Below, one piece after another: positions 42,467 through 50,909 of a DNA stretch of 64,000 nucleotides. The stretch covers positions 143,235-207,234 of the forward strand of contig NZ_JNUP01000066.1 of assembly GCF_000758165.1 (NCBI RefSeq). Reading direction: 5' to 3'. Within the stretch, counting starts at the first letter, position 1. Each line of letters starts with the position of its first letter. The DNA comes from Spirochaeta lutea (GTDB taxonomy: Bacteria > Spirochaetota > Spirochaetia > DSM-27196 > Salinispiraceae). Both the position numbers and the translations under genes were made by a program. Under the pieces are notes generated by a model. It was given only the letters and a program-made list of their open reading frames with translations, was not told the DNA's origin and did not search any database.

Positions 42467-43489
42467 CTAGGGTCTGCCCAAATCCGGATCATCCCCCACC
42501 ACTTCGGAGGTCGCCTTAATATAGGAGATGAGCTCATCCGCCTGGGCAAAGGCAAGCCCAACGTAGGTATCCGCTGCACCGTAATAAATGGCAATCCTTC
42601 CCGAGGGCGCATCCACCAGGGTTGCGCAGGGGAAAATCACATTATCAACAAAGCCCTGGGTCTCGTAGGCCATTTCCGGGGTTAATAGGAAGTTCTGGCT
42701 GCGGTACAGGACCCGGGAGGGCTCATCAAGATCGAGAATCGCCCCACCCATACTGTATACGTACCCGTTGCAGGTCTGGGTTACCCCATGGTAGATCAGG
42801 AGCCACCCCTCGCTGGTTTCAATAGGCGCCGGTCCCCCGCCGATTTTCAGGGTTTGCCACCATCCCTGGCCGCCCTTGGACATCACGTGGCGATGCCGTC
42901 CCCAGTACACCAAATCGGGGCTTTCGCTGAGAAAAATATCCCCGAAGGGGGTATGGCCACTGTCGCTTGGCCTGGAGAGCAATAAAAACCTTCCCCGGTG
43001 CTTCCGGGGAAAGAGAACCCCGTTCCGGTTAAAGGGCAGGAAGGGATTCTCGAGGCGCCGAAAGGTCTTGAAATCCTGGGTACTTGCCAATCCCAGGGCA
43101 GCTCCGTGGAAATCGGTACACCAGATGATGTAGTAGGTATCTTCAATCTTCACCAGCCGGGGATCATAGGCATACAGGGGCGGATAATCCTTCCCCTCCC
43201 CATCCACCATAGGAATGGGGCTCTCATCGATCTTCCACTGCAATGCATCGGCACTGTACCCCAGATGCAGAAACGGCCGACCATTTACATACTCAGCTCG
43301 GAAAACCCCGATAAATCCATCCTCCCAGGGAACTACCGCTGAATTAAACACCCGGGATATTCCTGGGGCTGGATTACGGGGTACCACCGGATTCTCGGAG
43401 TACCGCCACACCGGACCTTGGGCCTGGGTGGGCTTAGCCTGCCAGGGCATGGACGGGATCGCCTGCCCCGCCACGGTTATCGTATTCAT
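42467..43489 (-). CDS. GH130 beta-1,4-mannoside phosphorylase
   Basis: A 340-residue cytoplasmic enzyme of family GH130, which splits beta-1,4-mannosyl-glucose or mannooligosaccharides with phosphate to give mannose-1-phosphate. Five-bladed propeller motifs are visible: 'YSENPVVPRNP', 'VFNSAVVPWEDGFIGVFRAE', 'YDPRLVKIEDTYYI', 'NRNGVLFPRKHRGRFLLLSRP' and 'IYYGAADTYVGLAFA'. AGGAAGG precedes the ATG. It is the last gene of the SBP-permease-permease operon, so imported oligosaccharides are its natural substrate. Mannosylglucose versus mannobiose cannot be decided; a cellobiose 2-epimerase is not in the window. Confidence 0.92.
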   Translation of the reverse strand: MNTITVAGQAIPSMPWQAKPTQAQGPVWRYSENPVVPRNPAPGISRVFNSAVVPWEDGFIGVFRAEYVNGRPFLHLGYSADALQWKIDESPIPMVDGEGKDYPPLYAYDPRLVKIEDTYYIIWCTDFHGAALGLASTQDFKTFRRLENPFLPFNRNGVLFPRKHRGRFLLLSRPSDSGHTPFGDIFLSESPDLVYWGRHRHVMSKGGQGWWQTLKIGGGPAPIETSEGWLLIYHGVTQTCNGYVYSMGGAILDLDEPSRVLYRSQNFLLTPEMAYETQGFVDNVIFPCATLVDAPSGRIAIYYGAADTYVGLAFAQADELISYIKATSEVVGDDPDLGRP

Positions 43490-43544
43490 AAACCTTCCTT
43501 TTTATTTGGGTTTGAGGTGATTGTAATGCCAGAGGAAGTCCACG

Positions 43545-44426
43545 TTATTTAATGGCCCCCTGGGTAAATCCGTTGTAGATATACTTTTGCAGGGTAATAA
43601 AGATAAGCAGGGTCGGTATGGTAGCGATGATTACCGCCGCAGAGATAACCTCCCACTGGCTTCCATAGGGCCCCTGAAACTTAAACAGTGCCGTAGACAC
43701 CATGTGCAAGCTCGGTTTGGGCATGTATAAAAACGGTGTATAGAAGTTATTATACACCCCCACACCCTTAATGATCAAAACGGTGGTTATCGCCGGCTTC
43801 AACAGGGGCATGATAATTCTTCGGAAAATAGTGAGGTAGGAAGCCCCCTCAAGCATGGCCGACTCATCGAGGGACACAGGCAAACTGTCTAAAAACTGCA
43901 GGAATATGTAAATAGAGATGATATCGGTGCCCATGAAAAGAAGGATACCCGCCATCCTGGTATTGTAGAGCCCCAGAGCATTCACGATCTTGAAGGTGGC
44001 AACCTGGGTCGTAACCCCGGGCACCAGGGTTGCAAAGAGAAACAGCATAAGCACCAGCCGTTTCCCGGGGAACGCAAACCGGCTGAGCACGTAGGCGGCC
44101 ATGGCTCCCAGCACAACCGCTCCGAAGAGGGAGATCGCCATGGTTATACCGGTATTGAGGAAACCCAGAAGCATATTCCCTTCAGTGAAGGCCCGGCGGT
44201 AGTTTTCCAGGTTGAGCCAGTTCTGCGGCAGGACCAACGCCCCGGATTGAGCATATTCTGCGGGGGTCTTCAGGGATGCAAACAGTACTACCACTATGGG
44301 CAGCAGGGCCGCGAAGGCAGCCATGATCAGCAACGCATAGGACAGCCCCCGGATGAGATAGGCAGTCGAATCACCTTGAGAAATAGAAGCTACCCTGGAT
44401 TTTCGATAGACGGCATTCCGAACCAT
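43545..44426 (-). CDS. ABC sugar transporter permease (MalG type)
   Basis: A 293-residue inner-membrane protein with six predicted transmembrane helices and the EAA loop 'EGASYLTIFRRIIMPLLKPAI' that docks the ATPase. It belongs to the carbohydrate uptake transporter-1 family. Its ATG overlaps the stop of the upstream permease (TAATG), with AAGGAGG just before. A dedicated ATPase is absent from the locus, so a shared MsmK-like ATPase is probably used. Confidence 0.93.
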   Translation of the reverse strand: MVRNAVYRKSRVASISQGDSTAYLIRGLSYALLIMAAFAALLPIVVVLFASLKTPAEYAQSGALVLPQNWLNLENYRRAFTEGNMLLGFLNTGITMAISLFGAVVLGAMAAYVLSRFAFPGKRLVLMLFLFATLVPGVTTQVATFKIVNALGLYNTRMAGILLFMGTDIISIYIFLQFLDSLPVSLDESAMLEGASYLTIFRRIIMPLLKPAITTVLIIKGVGVYNNFYTPFLYMPKPSLHMVSTALFKFQGPYGSQWEVISAAVIIATIPTLLIFITLQKYIYNGFTQGAIK

Positions 44427-45304
44427 TACTGATCCTCCTTTTTGAAGAACAGGTTCTGCATTCCGGTTACCAGAAGGACAATGAAAAAAAGAACCACTGC
44501 CATGGCTGAGGCTAACCCGAATTTATTGTACTTGAAGGCGGTCTCAACCGTCTGGATAACGAAGGTGCGGCTTCCGTTGTTCCCGCCGGTCATAATGTAG
44601 GGAATTTCAAACACCGAGATGGCTCCGTTTATCGCCAGGATAAGATTGAGCTGCACGATTCGTTTTATGGATGGGTAAATAATGTAGAGGAATTGCTGCC
44701 ATTTATTCGCGCCGTCGATAGCGGCTGCATCGTAGATTTCCCCGGGAATAGACTGAATAGCTCCCAGGAAGATGACGAAATTAAATCCCATGTATCGCCA
44801 GACCGAGGTGGCCGCCAAAGAGATATTAATCAGCCCGGGGTTTCTCAACCAGTACCGTACCGCATCACCGGCCCCAATCAAACGCAAGAAACTATCCAGT
44901 GTTCCATCGGGGCGATAGAAATACAGGAAGATAAACCCGATGGCCACCCCGTTCATAAGGAAGGGGAAGAACATCACCCCCTTGAAAAACTCCCTGAACC
45001 TAACCCCGTAGCTGATGAGGGTAGCAAAGAATAGGGCAAGGGCGAGCTGCAGGAAGGTCCCTAACAGGTAGTAGAGACTCACCGTCAGGACAGAAAAATA
45101 CTCGGGATTAGAGAATATTCTCGAATAATTACCCAAACCGACAAACCGGGTATTATCCCCCAAGCCCTTCCACTCCAGCAGGCTGTAATAAAACATATTC
45201 AGCACAGGAAGGAGGGTAAACACAAATAGCAGGGCAAGGGGAGCCAACAAAAATGTTCCAATGAGTATTCGCCGCTGCACTTTATAGGACGCGGTTCCCA
45301 GCAT
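44426..45304 (-). CDS. ABC sugar transporter permease (MalF type)
   Basis: A 292-residue inner-membrane protein with six transmembrane helices and the EAA-type loop 'DAAAIDGANKWQQFLYIIYPSIK'. I prefer the ATG at 45304, preceded by AGAGAGG; an ATG nine codons upstream lacks a ribosome-binding site. It pairs with the MalG-type permease by a TAATG overlap and follows the solute-binding protein gene after 99 bases. Confidence 0.93.
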   Translation of the reverse strand: MLGTASYKVQRRILIGTFLLAPLALLFVFTLLPVLNMFYYSLLEWKGLGDNTRFVGLGNYSRIFSNPEYFSVLTVSLYYLLGTFLQLALALFFATLISYGVRFREFFKGVMFFPFLMNGVAIGFIFLYFYRPDGTLDSFLRLIGAGDAVRYWLRNPGLINISLAATSVWRYMGFNFVIFLGAIQSIPGEIYDAAAIDGANKWQQFLYIIYPSIKRIVQLNLILAINGAISVFEIPYIMTGGNNGSRTFVIQTVETAFKYNKFGLASAMAVVLFFIVLLVTGMQNLFFKKEDQ

Positions 45305-45403
45305 AGGTACCTCTCTTTTTATGGGTTTCATTCCGGATACAGGCCGGTGTACCGGGGTCTTCCCCCGCTCTGCCGGCCCCTCCGGAGGGAGAACGGGGCG
45401 TTA

Positions 45404-46696
45404 CTAGGGGGTCACCACTGCCCGGGCAGCCTTCCAATCCTCATTCAGATCGGCCATGATCTGGTCAAAGGTTTCGTTTCGAGCACCGAAAGCAGCCTCG
45501 ATAATTCTGGCCTTAAAATTCGGCTCCCAGAGCCCGATTTCACCCTCCCGGTCAATCTCGTCTACCCAGCCCTCTTCCCCGGCCGGGGCGGGGTTATTGC
45601 TAACAAAATTCACCCCGAGATCCGCAAAGGCCTGGAGGGACTCTGGAACCTCACCGCCCACCACAGGAGGAATGCCTCCGGTCTCTTTGGCGAATCCGCT
45701 CTCCTCCACAAACCAATACAGCCAGGCCAGGGCAGCGGGCTTATTCTTGGAATGAATGTTAACTGCTAGCTTATAGTCACCCCCGCTCGCGGCGCTGACG
45801 ATACCGTTGTTGTTGTATGGGAAGGGCATGTAGCCCACATCCGAAGGGTCGTCGGCTAAGGCCTGTATCTGGGGTATGGCCCAGCTTCCCAGAACCATGG
45901 TGGCAATTTCGCCGTTTCCGAGGCGGGCCTTGGAGCTTTCCCAGTCGGTGGTGGTGGGATCGGCTTCGGCCAGCCCACGGGCCACAATGTCGTACATGAG
46001 TTTATACACGATGTAATGGGGTTCCCCCGGAGCGAAGGGCGCATCGGTGTGTGCCAAGGAGTTCACAAAGTCTGGATCGCCGGCCACGGAGGATCGGTGA
46101 GCCTCCCATTGGGTCAGGGCCCACCCGGAGGCATAGTTGGTGTAATAGGGAATTGCATCGGTATTAGCCTTTATGGCCTCCAGGGCCTCAAGGAATCCCT
46201 CGGGGGTATTGGGAAGTTCGGTAATACCTGCTTCCCGGAAGATCCGTTTGTTGTAAACAATACCGTTAGCGTTCACACTCACAGGAATTCCGTAGGTCGT
46301 CCCCTGGTAGGCCTGTTCGGTGGGCATGAGGTATTTCTTCGCCATTTCGGCTGTGGGGCCCAGGGGCTCAAAAAAATCTCCCAGCTGGGGAGGCGTTACC
46401 CCATCGGGTATCAACAGTACATCGCCGTAGTCTTTGGTATTCATCCGGATCTTGACGATTCCGCTGTAATCCGTCATGGCTTCAAAATTTACCTGCACAT
46501 CAGGATAGATCTGATTAAATCTCCGTGCGTAATCGGCGAACAAGGTATCCACCAGATCGGTACGGTTTGTTAAAACGGTAATTGGTCCGGCAACCCTGCC
46601 ATCCGAGGATCTCCCGGCTTCATCCCCTCCCCCTGCAAAGAGACTGCCCATCCCGAGGACAAAAAAAACAACAACTGCGGTCAGCACCTTCTTCAT
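45404..46696 (-). CDS. ABC sugar transporter solute-binding protein
   Basis: A 430-residue extracytoplasmic binding protein (family 1). The signal peptide MKKVLTAVVVFFVLGMGSLFAGG lacks the lipobox Cys, a form seen in spirochaetal binding proteins. The mature part has 'FNQIYPDVQVNFEAMTDYSGIV', 'YGIPVSVNANGIVYNKRIFREAGI' and 'MVLGSWAIPQIQAL', all typical of oligosaccharide-binding proteins. GAGGAGAG precedes the ATG at 46696. It is the first gene of the importer-GH130 operon, and the operator-bearing promoter lies about 100 bases upstream. The ligand is inferred to be a beta-manno- or gluco-mannooligosaccharide. Confidence 0.94.
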   Translation of the reverse strand: MKKVLTAVVVFFVLGMGSLFAGGGDEAGRSSDGRVAGPITVLTNRTDLVDTLFADYARRFNQIYPDVQVNFEAMTDYSGIVKIRMNTKDYGDVLLIPDGVTPPQLGDFFEPLGPTAEMAKKYLMPTEQAYQGTTYGIPVSVNANGIVYNKRIFREAGITELPNTPEGFLEALEAIKANTDAIPYYTNYASGWALTQWEAHRSSVAGDPDFVNSLAHTDAPFAPGEPHYIVYKLMYDIVARGLAEADPTTTDWESSKARLGNGEIATMVLGSWAIPQIQALADDPSDVGYMPFPYNNNGIVSAASGGDYKLAVNIHSKNKPAALAWLYWFVEESGFAKETGGIPPVVGGEVPESLQAFADLGVNFVSNNPAPAGEEGWVDEIDREGEIGLWEPNFKARIIEAAFGARNETFDQIMADLNEDWKAARAVVTP

Positions 46697-46778
46697 ACTA
46701 CTCTCCTCATGTGAAGTCACTCCCCGGCAGACCTTTTGCAACAACGTCCCCTGGGAATGAGATTAAAAGTGGCGTATT

Positions 46779-46826
46779 AGGAAACCGGTTTCCTTCATAT
46801 GATACAATATACTGAGGCTATGTCAA
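46779..46826 (-). promoter_or_regulatory. Promoter and LacI-type operator of the importer-GH130 operon
   Basis: On the minus strand: TTGACA (46821-46826), 16-base spacer, TATCAT (46799-46804). The perfect 16-bp palindrome AGGAAACCGGTTTCCT (46779-46794) covers the expected transcription start. Binding there would block initiation. The same core occurs at 39.3 and 47.9 kb. Confidence 0.75.
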
Positions 46827-46829
46827 CGG

Positions 46830-47840
46830 TTATTTTTGCAATTCATCCCGGGTTTGCTTAATCAGCTCCCAGAGGTCTCGGTCGATGCGGTACGAACCTA
46901 ACGATTCCCACCGGGTATCAGGTCTGCGGTGTCCGGCTACCCCGAAGGGACCCTCAAAGTTCCATAGCGCGAAACCCCATCGGTACTGGCGGAACAGGGA
47001 AAACACGTCTTCAAACCATGCCAGGGCCGTTGGATTCGGGATGGTATCGTAACATCCCATCTCCCCCACATGGACCTGTACTCCACGGTCATTCATCTCC
47101 CGCCATGACCGATAATGATCTTCCAGGGTTTGCCGGTTCCATAGTTTCCCTTGGTACCGGGCGCCGGGATATTCCTCCATGGGCAGTCCCTGGGTTTCTC
47201 TACACCACGAGGCCCTGTGGTGGGTTATGCTCATGGGCTGGTATCCCCGGGTACTCTGGATTGCGCCGGTATCAGCAAGCTCGGGCATAGCCAGATTACC
47301 TCCCCCTAAACCATCTAAAACCACTACTCTATCGGGGTTAATGGCGCGTATTTCTCCTATAACCCTTCGCATAAGCCGTTGGTGGATGTCCCGGGTCATT
47401 CCGTACTGTCCGATCTCCGGGGGTTCATTCAGTAAATCAAAACTCAGTTGCTCTGGGGTGTAGCTCCCGTACCTGCGGGCGAAGGCAGTCCACATGGCGG
47501 AAAATACCTCCTGGGCCTCCCCATCCCTCCAGAGGTTGTGACGCTCAAGCTCGGCACCGTTAATACAATATCCCGGCGCCCGGTGGAGATTCAGCGATAC
47601 ATGAAAACCCCTGTCTACCGCTTGGCGGACATAGTCGTCGATCAGACAAAGAATCCTCTCATTCGGCTGACTGTAGGAAAAATTCTCTATCCAGAACCAA
47701 TAGTTAAGGGGAAATCGAAGGAAGGAGAATCCTTGATCTGCCAGAAAATCCAGAAGATGCAGGTCCGGAGCGTAGGGCTGCCGGGGATCCTCGGGATTGT
47801 ACATCCATAATAGGTTAAAGCCAACGTGGGTATGTTTCAT
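46830..47840 (-). CDS. Cytoplasmic GH5-family glycosidase
   Basis: A 336-residue clan GH-A enzyme without a signal peptide, so it acts on imported oligosaccharides. The acid/base Glu is in FDLLNEPPEIG and the nucleophile Glu in VQVHVGEMGCYD. 'FSFLRFPLNYWFW', 'LNLHRAPGYCIN' and 'WGFALWNFEGPFG' are family GH5 signatures. The ATG at 47840 has no Shine-Dalgarno, and TATACT ends seven bases upstream, consistent with a leaderless message. A LacI-type operator fills the promoter spacer. Substrate (beta-glucan or mannan fragments) is inferred from the neighbours. Confidence 0.88.
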   Translation of the reverse strand: MKHTHVGFNLLWMYNPEDPRQPYAPDLHLLDFLADQGFSFLRFPLNYWFWIENFSYSQPNERILCLIDDYVRQAVDRGFHVSLNLHRAPGYCINGAELERHNLWRDGEAQEVFSAMWTAFARRYGSYTPEQLSFDLLNEPPEIGQYGMTRDIHQRLMRRVIGEIRAINPDRVVVLDGLGGGNLAMPELADTGAIQSTRGYQPMSITHHRASWCRETQGLPMEEYPGARYQGKLWNRQTLEDHYRSWREMNDRGVQVHVGEMGCYDTIPNPTALAWFEDVFSLFRQYRWGFALWNFEGPFGVAGHRRPDTRWESLGSYRIDRDLWELIKQTRDELQK

Positions 47841-47847
47841 GGTTTCC

Positions 47848-47876
47848 AGTATATGTATGGAAACCGGTTTTGTCAG
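47848..47876 (-). promoter_or_regulatory. Promoter with LacI-type operator in the spacer (cytoplasmic GH5)
   Basis: On the minus strand: CTGACA (47871-47876), 17-base spacer, TATACT (47848-47853), seven bases to ATG. The operator (47859-47872, core AAACCGGTTT) lies between and over the two boxes, an ideal place for repression. Confidence 0.75.
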
Positions 47877-48031
47877 TAAAAACCATCCCGTTTCTAGGAA
47901 GTCCCCCGGAGCGGCATCCCGGGAAACGGAGCTCAAGGTAATCTACCAAGCCTGGACATAGTATGGTAGTATGAAGGCTCTTGGGGACTTGCCCGAGATA
48001 TGGGCTTCCATGCTAGAAAGAAAGACGAGAT

Positions 48032-49054
48032 ATGAAACCTAAAAAATTGACCATAAATGAGATAGCCGAGATGGCCCGGGTTTCTAAGGGTACGGTCTCA
48101 AAGATCTTGAACAATAAACCGGGGATCAGCCAGGACACCCGCCGCAGGGTCATGGACATTGTTGGACACCTGGATTACTTCCCGAATTCCGCAGCCCAGG
48201 CATTAGCCTACCAGAGGACAAATAATATCGGTTTGGTAATTCCCCACGAAGCGGGAATCAGCCTTGCCGGCTCCTACTGGTCAGCCCTGATTACCGCCAT
48301 TGCTCAGACCGCTGCAGGGCAAAACTATAATCTGATGCTCCTCACCCCTCATATCGAGGGAGATTTAGAGCAGGTCTATGACTCGGTGCTGCGATCCCAT
48401 AAGGTGGATGGCCTGATAATCGGGGCTGAGCTGGTGGATAAACGCAGCCTGTCCCGGATTGTCTTGGCGGATCTCCCCCTGGTCATGGTGGGCCAAAACT
48501 CGGAGTTCCACCATTATTTTGTCGATATTAACAACCACCGGGCAGCCTACCAAATGACCGAGCATATGATCGAATGCGGAAAACGCCACCCGGCCTTCAT
48601 CTCCGGGCCGCTGGAATACCAATATAATAGAGAGCGGGTCCAAGGCTTCACCGATGCCCTGGCGGCGAAGGGTATTTCCGGGGCTACCGGGGCCGTAGAG
48701 GCCTACGATACCCATCAGATCCAAGGAGAGGTTCTCCGGCTGCTCCGGGACAACCCCGGAATTGACAGCCTATTTATCGGGGCTGGGGGTGAGTTTATGC
48801 TGGATGTCATCGATCAGTTACGGAGGAATCACATCAATTTTACCCACTTCGGATTAGCCGTTTTTGATGATTATCCCTATCTAAATTTTCTTAATCCCCG
48901 TCTCACCGCCGTTCACCAACCCATTCATGAGATGGGCGTCGCAGCAACCACCATGCTCATGAAACTCATCCAAAACCAGTCTCTGGACCACCCCTCGGAG
49001 ATCATTGAAACCCATATCGTTGTCCGTGGGAGCTGCGGAGAACCCACTACCTAA
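48032..49054 (+). CDS. LacI-family transcriptional regulator of the glycan locus
   Basis: A 340-residue repressor. The N-terminal helix-turn-helix and hinge are 'TINEIAEMARVSKGTVSKILNNKPGISQDTRRRVMDIVGHLDYFPNSAAQAL', and the periplasmic-binding-protein-like core starts 'NNIGLVIPHEAG' and includes 'IDSLFIGAGGEFMLDVIDQLRR'. It is divergent from the cytoplasmic GH5 gene. AAACCGGTTT palindromes near this gene and two other promoters are its probable operators, released when a sugar effector is bound. A bidirectional terminator follows immediately. Confidence 0.93.
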   Translation: MKPKKLTINEIAEMARVSKGTVSKILNNKPGISQDTRRRVMDIVGHLDYFPNSAAQALAYQRTNNIGLVIPHEAGISLAGSYWSALITAIAQTAAGQNYNLMLLTPHIEGDLEQVYDSVLRSHKVDGLIIGAELVDKRSLSRIVLADLPLVMVGQNSEFHHYFVDINNHRAAYQMTEHMIECGKRHPAFISGPLEYQYNRERVQGFTDALAAKGISGATGAVEAYDTHQIQGEVLRLLRDNPGIDSLFIGAGGEFMLDVIDQLRRNHINFTHFGLAVFDDYPYLNFLNPRLTAVHQPIHEMGVAATTMLMKLIQNQSLDHPSEIIETHIVVRGSCGEPTT

Positions 49055-49092
49055 AAAAAACACCCAACCCCCCGAGGGTGCTGGGTGTTTTT
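49055..49092. terminator. Bidirectional terminator between lacI-type gene and GH1 gene
   Basis: Stem AAAAACACCCA / TGGGTGTTTTT with an inner ACCC/GGGT pairing. It has an A-run on the left and T-run on the right, so it can stop transcripts from both convergent genes. Confidence 0.9.
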
Positions 49093-49108
49093 AACCGAAT
49101 ACCGAAAG

Positions 49109-50518
49109 CTAATCGGTCCAGGGATCCAGGGTTCCGTACCCCGTGAGCAAATCCCGGAACCAGTAGTAGCTGTCTTTGGGAATGCGCTCCAGGGTCTTGT
49201 AATCATGGTATACGATACCGAAACGTCTGCTGTACCCGTGGGACCATTCGAAGTTATCAATAAAGGACCAGACGAAGTACCCCTTAATGGCAACCCCCTC
49301 TTCCCGGGCCTTGAGAACCTGGGCGATATGCCGGCTGATATAGTGCAGCCGCTGGTGATCATGGACCCGTTGAACCTTATGGTATTCAGCGCCATGACCC
49401 ACAACATCGATACTCACTGAGTCGTCATAACAGGCACCGTTTTCCATAATATACTGAGGGATTCCCCCGGTGTGGTCGTGGAGCCAATGCAGCATTCGGG
49501 TAATACCCTCGGGAACCACCGGCCAGTCCATCAGGGTCCGGGGATGCCAGGAGAGGCAGTAGCGAAATCCATGCTGCCGTTCCTGCTCGGTTCTCGGCGC
49601 GCCTACCACCCCTTCGGAGTAATAGTTTACCCCGAGATAATCCAGGGTTTCGGCCATTATGTCTAGATCACCATCCTCCAGGGGAATGGTAAGGTCGGGG
49701 TGTTGATCGATCCAGCGCTGGGGGTACCCCTTACCGATCAGCGGATCCAGATACATTCGAATCCCCCTGTCGGCAGCAATATCCGCAGCCAAGACATCAT
49801 CGGGATCCTGGGTAACAGGCCGGGGCATCTGGGGATTTAACACAATCCCGATGGGTTTGCTCCGGCCTTGGGCACGGTATTCGGACACCGCCAGGCCGTG
49901 AGCCAGGTTCATATGGTGAATCACAGAGACTGAGGCCTGCTCATCCCGGATACCCGGGGCATGCATTCCCCAGCGGTAGCCGAGCTCTGCAACCGACCAG
50001 GGCTCATTGATGGTAGACCACATGGCCACCCGGTCATCAAAGGCCTGGAAACAGACCTTGGCATACTCTAAAAACCACTGAGCCATTTGACGATTTTGCC
50101 AGCCCCCCTGATCCTCTAGCACCTGGGGATGATCCCAGTGGTACAGGGTAACCACGGGTTTGATACCAGCAGCTATGAGCTCATCAATGAGGCTGTTATA
50201 AAAGGCAATTCCTTGGGCGTTCGGTTCACCGGTTCCCTGTGGCAGGATCCGCGGCCAGGAAAGGGAAAAGCGATAGGCCCCAACCCCAAGATCCTTCAGG
50301 AGCTGGACGTCTTCTTTATAGCGATGGTAGTGGTCGGTACTTACGTCGCCGGTATCGCCGGCATGTACCCGGCCGGGTATACGGCAAAAGGTGTCCCAAA
50401 CAGATTCGCTGCGGCCTCCCTCCCGGGTTGCGCCCTCTACCTGAAAACTGGCAGTGGCACTTCCCCAGAGAAAATCCCGATCCGCCATGACTGATTCGTA
50501 CAGAGTTTGTTTTTTCAT
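49109..50518 (-). CDS. GH1 beta-glycosidase
   Basis: A 469-residue family GH1 enzyme that releases terminal beta-glucose or beta-mannose from oligosaccharides in the cytoplasm. 'FLWGSATASFQVEGA' is the family start block, the acid/base Glu is in STINEPWSVAELGY, and the nucleophile Glu in YIMENGACYDD. 'GYFVWSFIDNFEWSHGYSRRFGIVY' is the C-terminal signature. The start is taken as ATG 50518 because a TTGACA-N17-CACTAT promoter ends six bases before it (leaderless); ATG 50488 (MADRDFLWG) is the main alternative, and neither has a Shine-Dalgarno. Confidence 0.95.
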   Translation of the reverse strand: MKKQTLYESVMADRDFLWGSATASFQVEGATREGGRSESVWDTFCRIPGRVHAGDTGDVSTDHYHRYKEDVQLLKDLGVGAYRFSLSWPRILPQGTGEPNAQGIAFYNSLIDELIAAGIKPVVTLYHWDHPQVLEDQGGWQNRQMAQWFLEYAKVCFQAFDDRVAMWSTINEPWSVAELGYRWGMHAPGIRDEQASVSVIHHMNLAHGLAVSEYRAQGRSKPIGIVLNPQMPRPVTQDPDDVLAADIAADRGIRMYLDPLIGKGYPQRWIDQHPDLTIPLEDGDLDIMAETLDYLGVNYYSEGVVGAPRTEQERQHGFRYCLSWHPRTLMDWPVVPEGITRMLHWLHDHTGGIPQYIMENGACYDDSVSIDVVGHGAEYHKVQRVHDHQRLHYISRHIAQVLKAREEGVAIKGYFVWSFIDNFEWSHGYSRRFGIVYHDYKTLERIPKDSYYWFRDLLTGYGTLDPWTD

Positions 50519-50524
50519 GAAACT

Positions 50525-50577
50525 ATAGTGCACGGGTTTTTGATTCCTGTCAAGATAGTTTCTTTATACAACTATCT
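50525..50577 (-). promoter_or_regulatory. Promoter of the GH1 gene with an upstream inverted repeat
   Basis: On the minus strand: TTGACA (50548-50553), 17-base spacer, CACTAT (50525-50530), six bases to ATG. Directly upstream, AGATAGTT (50553-50560) and AACTATCT (50570-50577) form an 8-bp inverted repeat with nine bases between. This differs from the AAACCGGTTT operators, and its position above the -35 box suits an activator. Confidence 0.6.
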
Positions 50578-50909
50578 GTTTTGCATGACATTTTTTTCAC
50601 GTATTCTGCTTCATAGGTATTTACAGACCCTAGTAAACCTCAGTACCTTTACCCCGGGTACACCTGAGCTCACCAATCGATTCATTGGTGTGAGCTATCC
50701 CGGAAACCTATTGCCCGGCGGGACACCCCATGGGCAGGGGCACATGGCTGACCATTGACCTTCGGCGACCCTGCCCGTTGAGCCGGGATAGGGGAAGCAC
50801 CCTTCTATCCGGCAGGGATCATGCGTCCAGCCCCGGGGTGGGGCGTCTTGATGAGATGTTACCATGTCTTGTGCATTGGGTACGGATTGCGGAATTCTGG
50901 AGGAATGTT
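50578..50909. other. Gene-free gap before the MFS gene
   Basis: About 330 bases without a supported gene. 50667-50696 forms a hairpin (AGCTCACCAAT with ATTGGTGTGAGCT, one two-base bulge) of unknown role. No promoter stands out. Confidence 0.5.
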
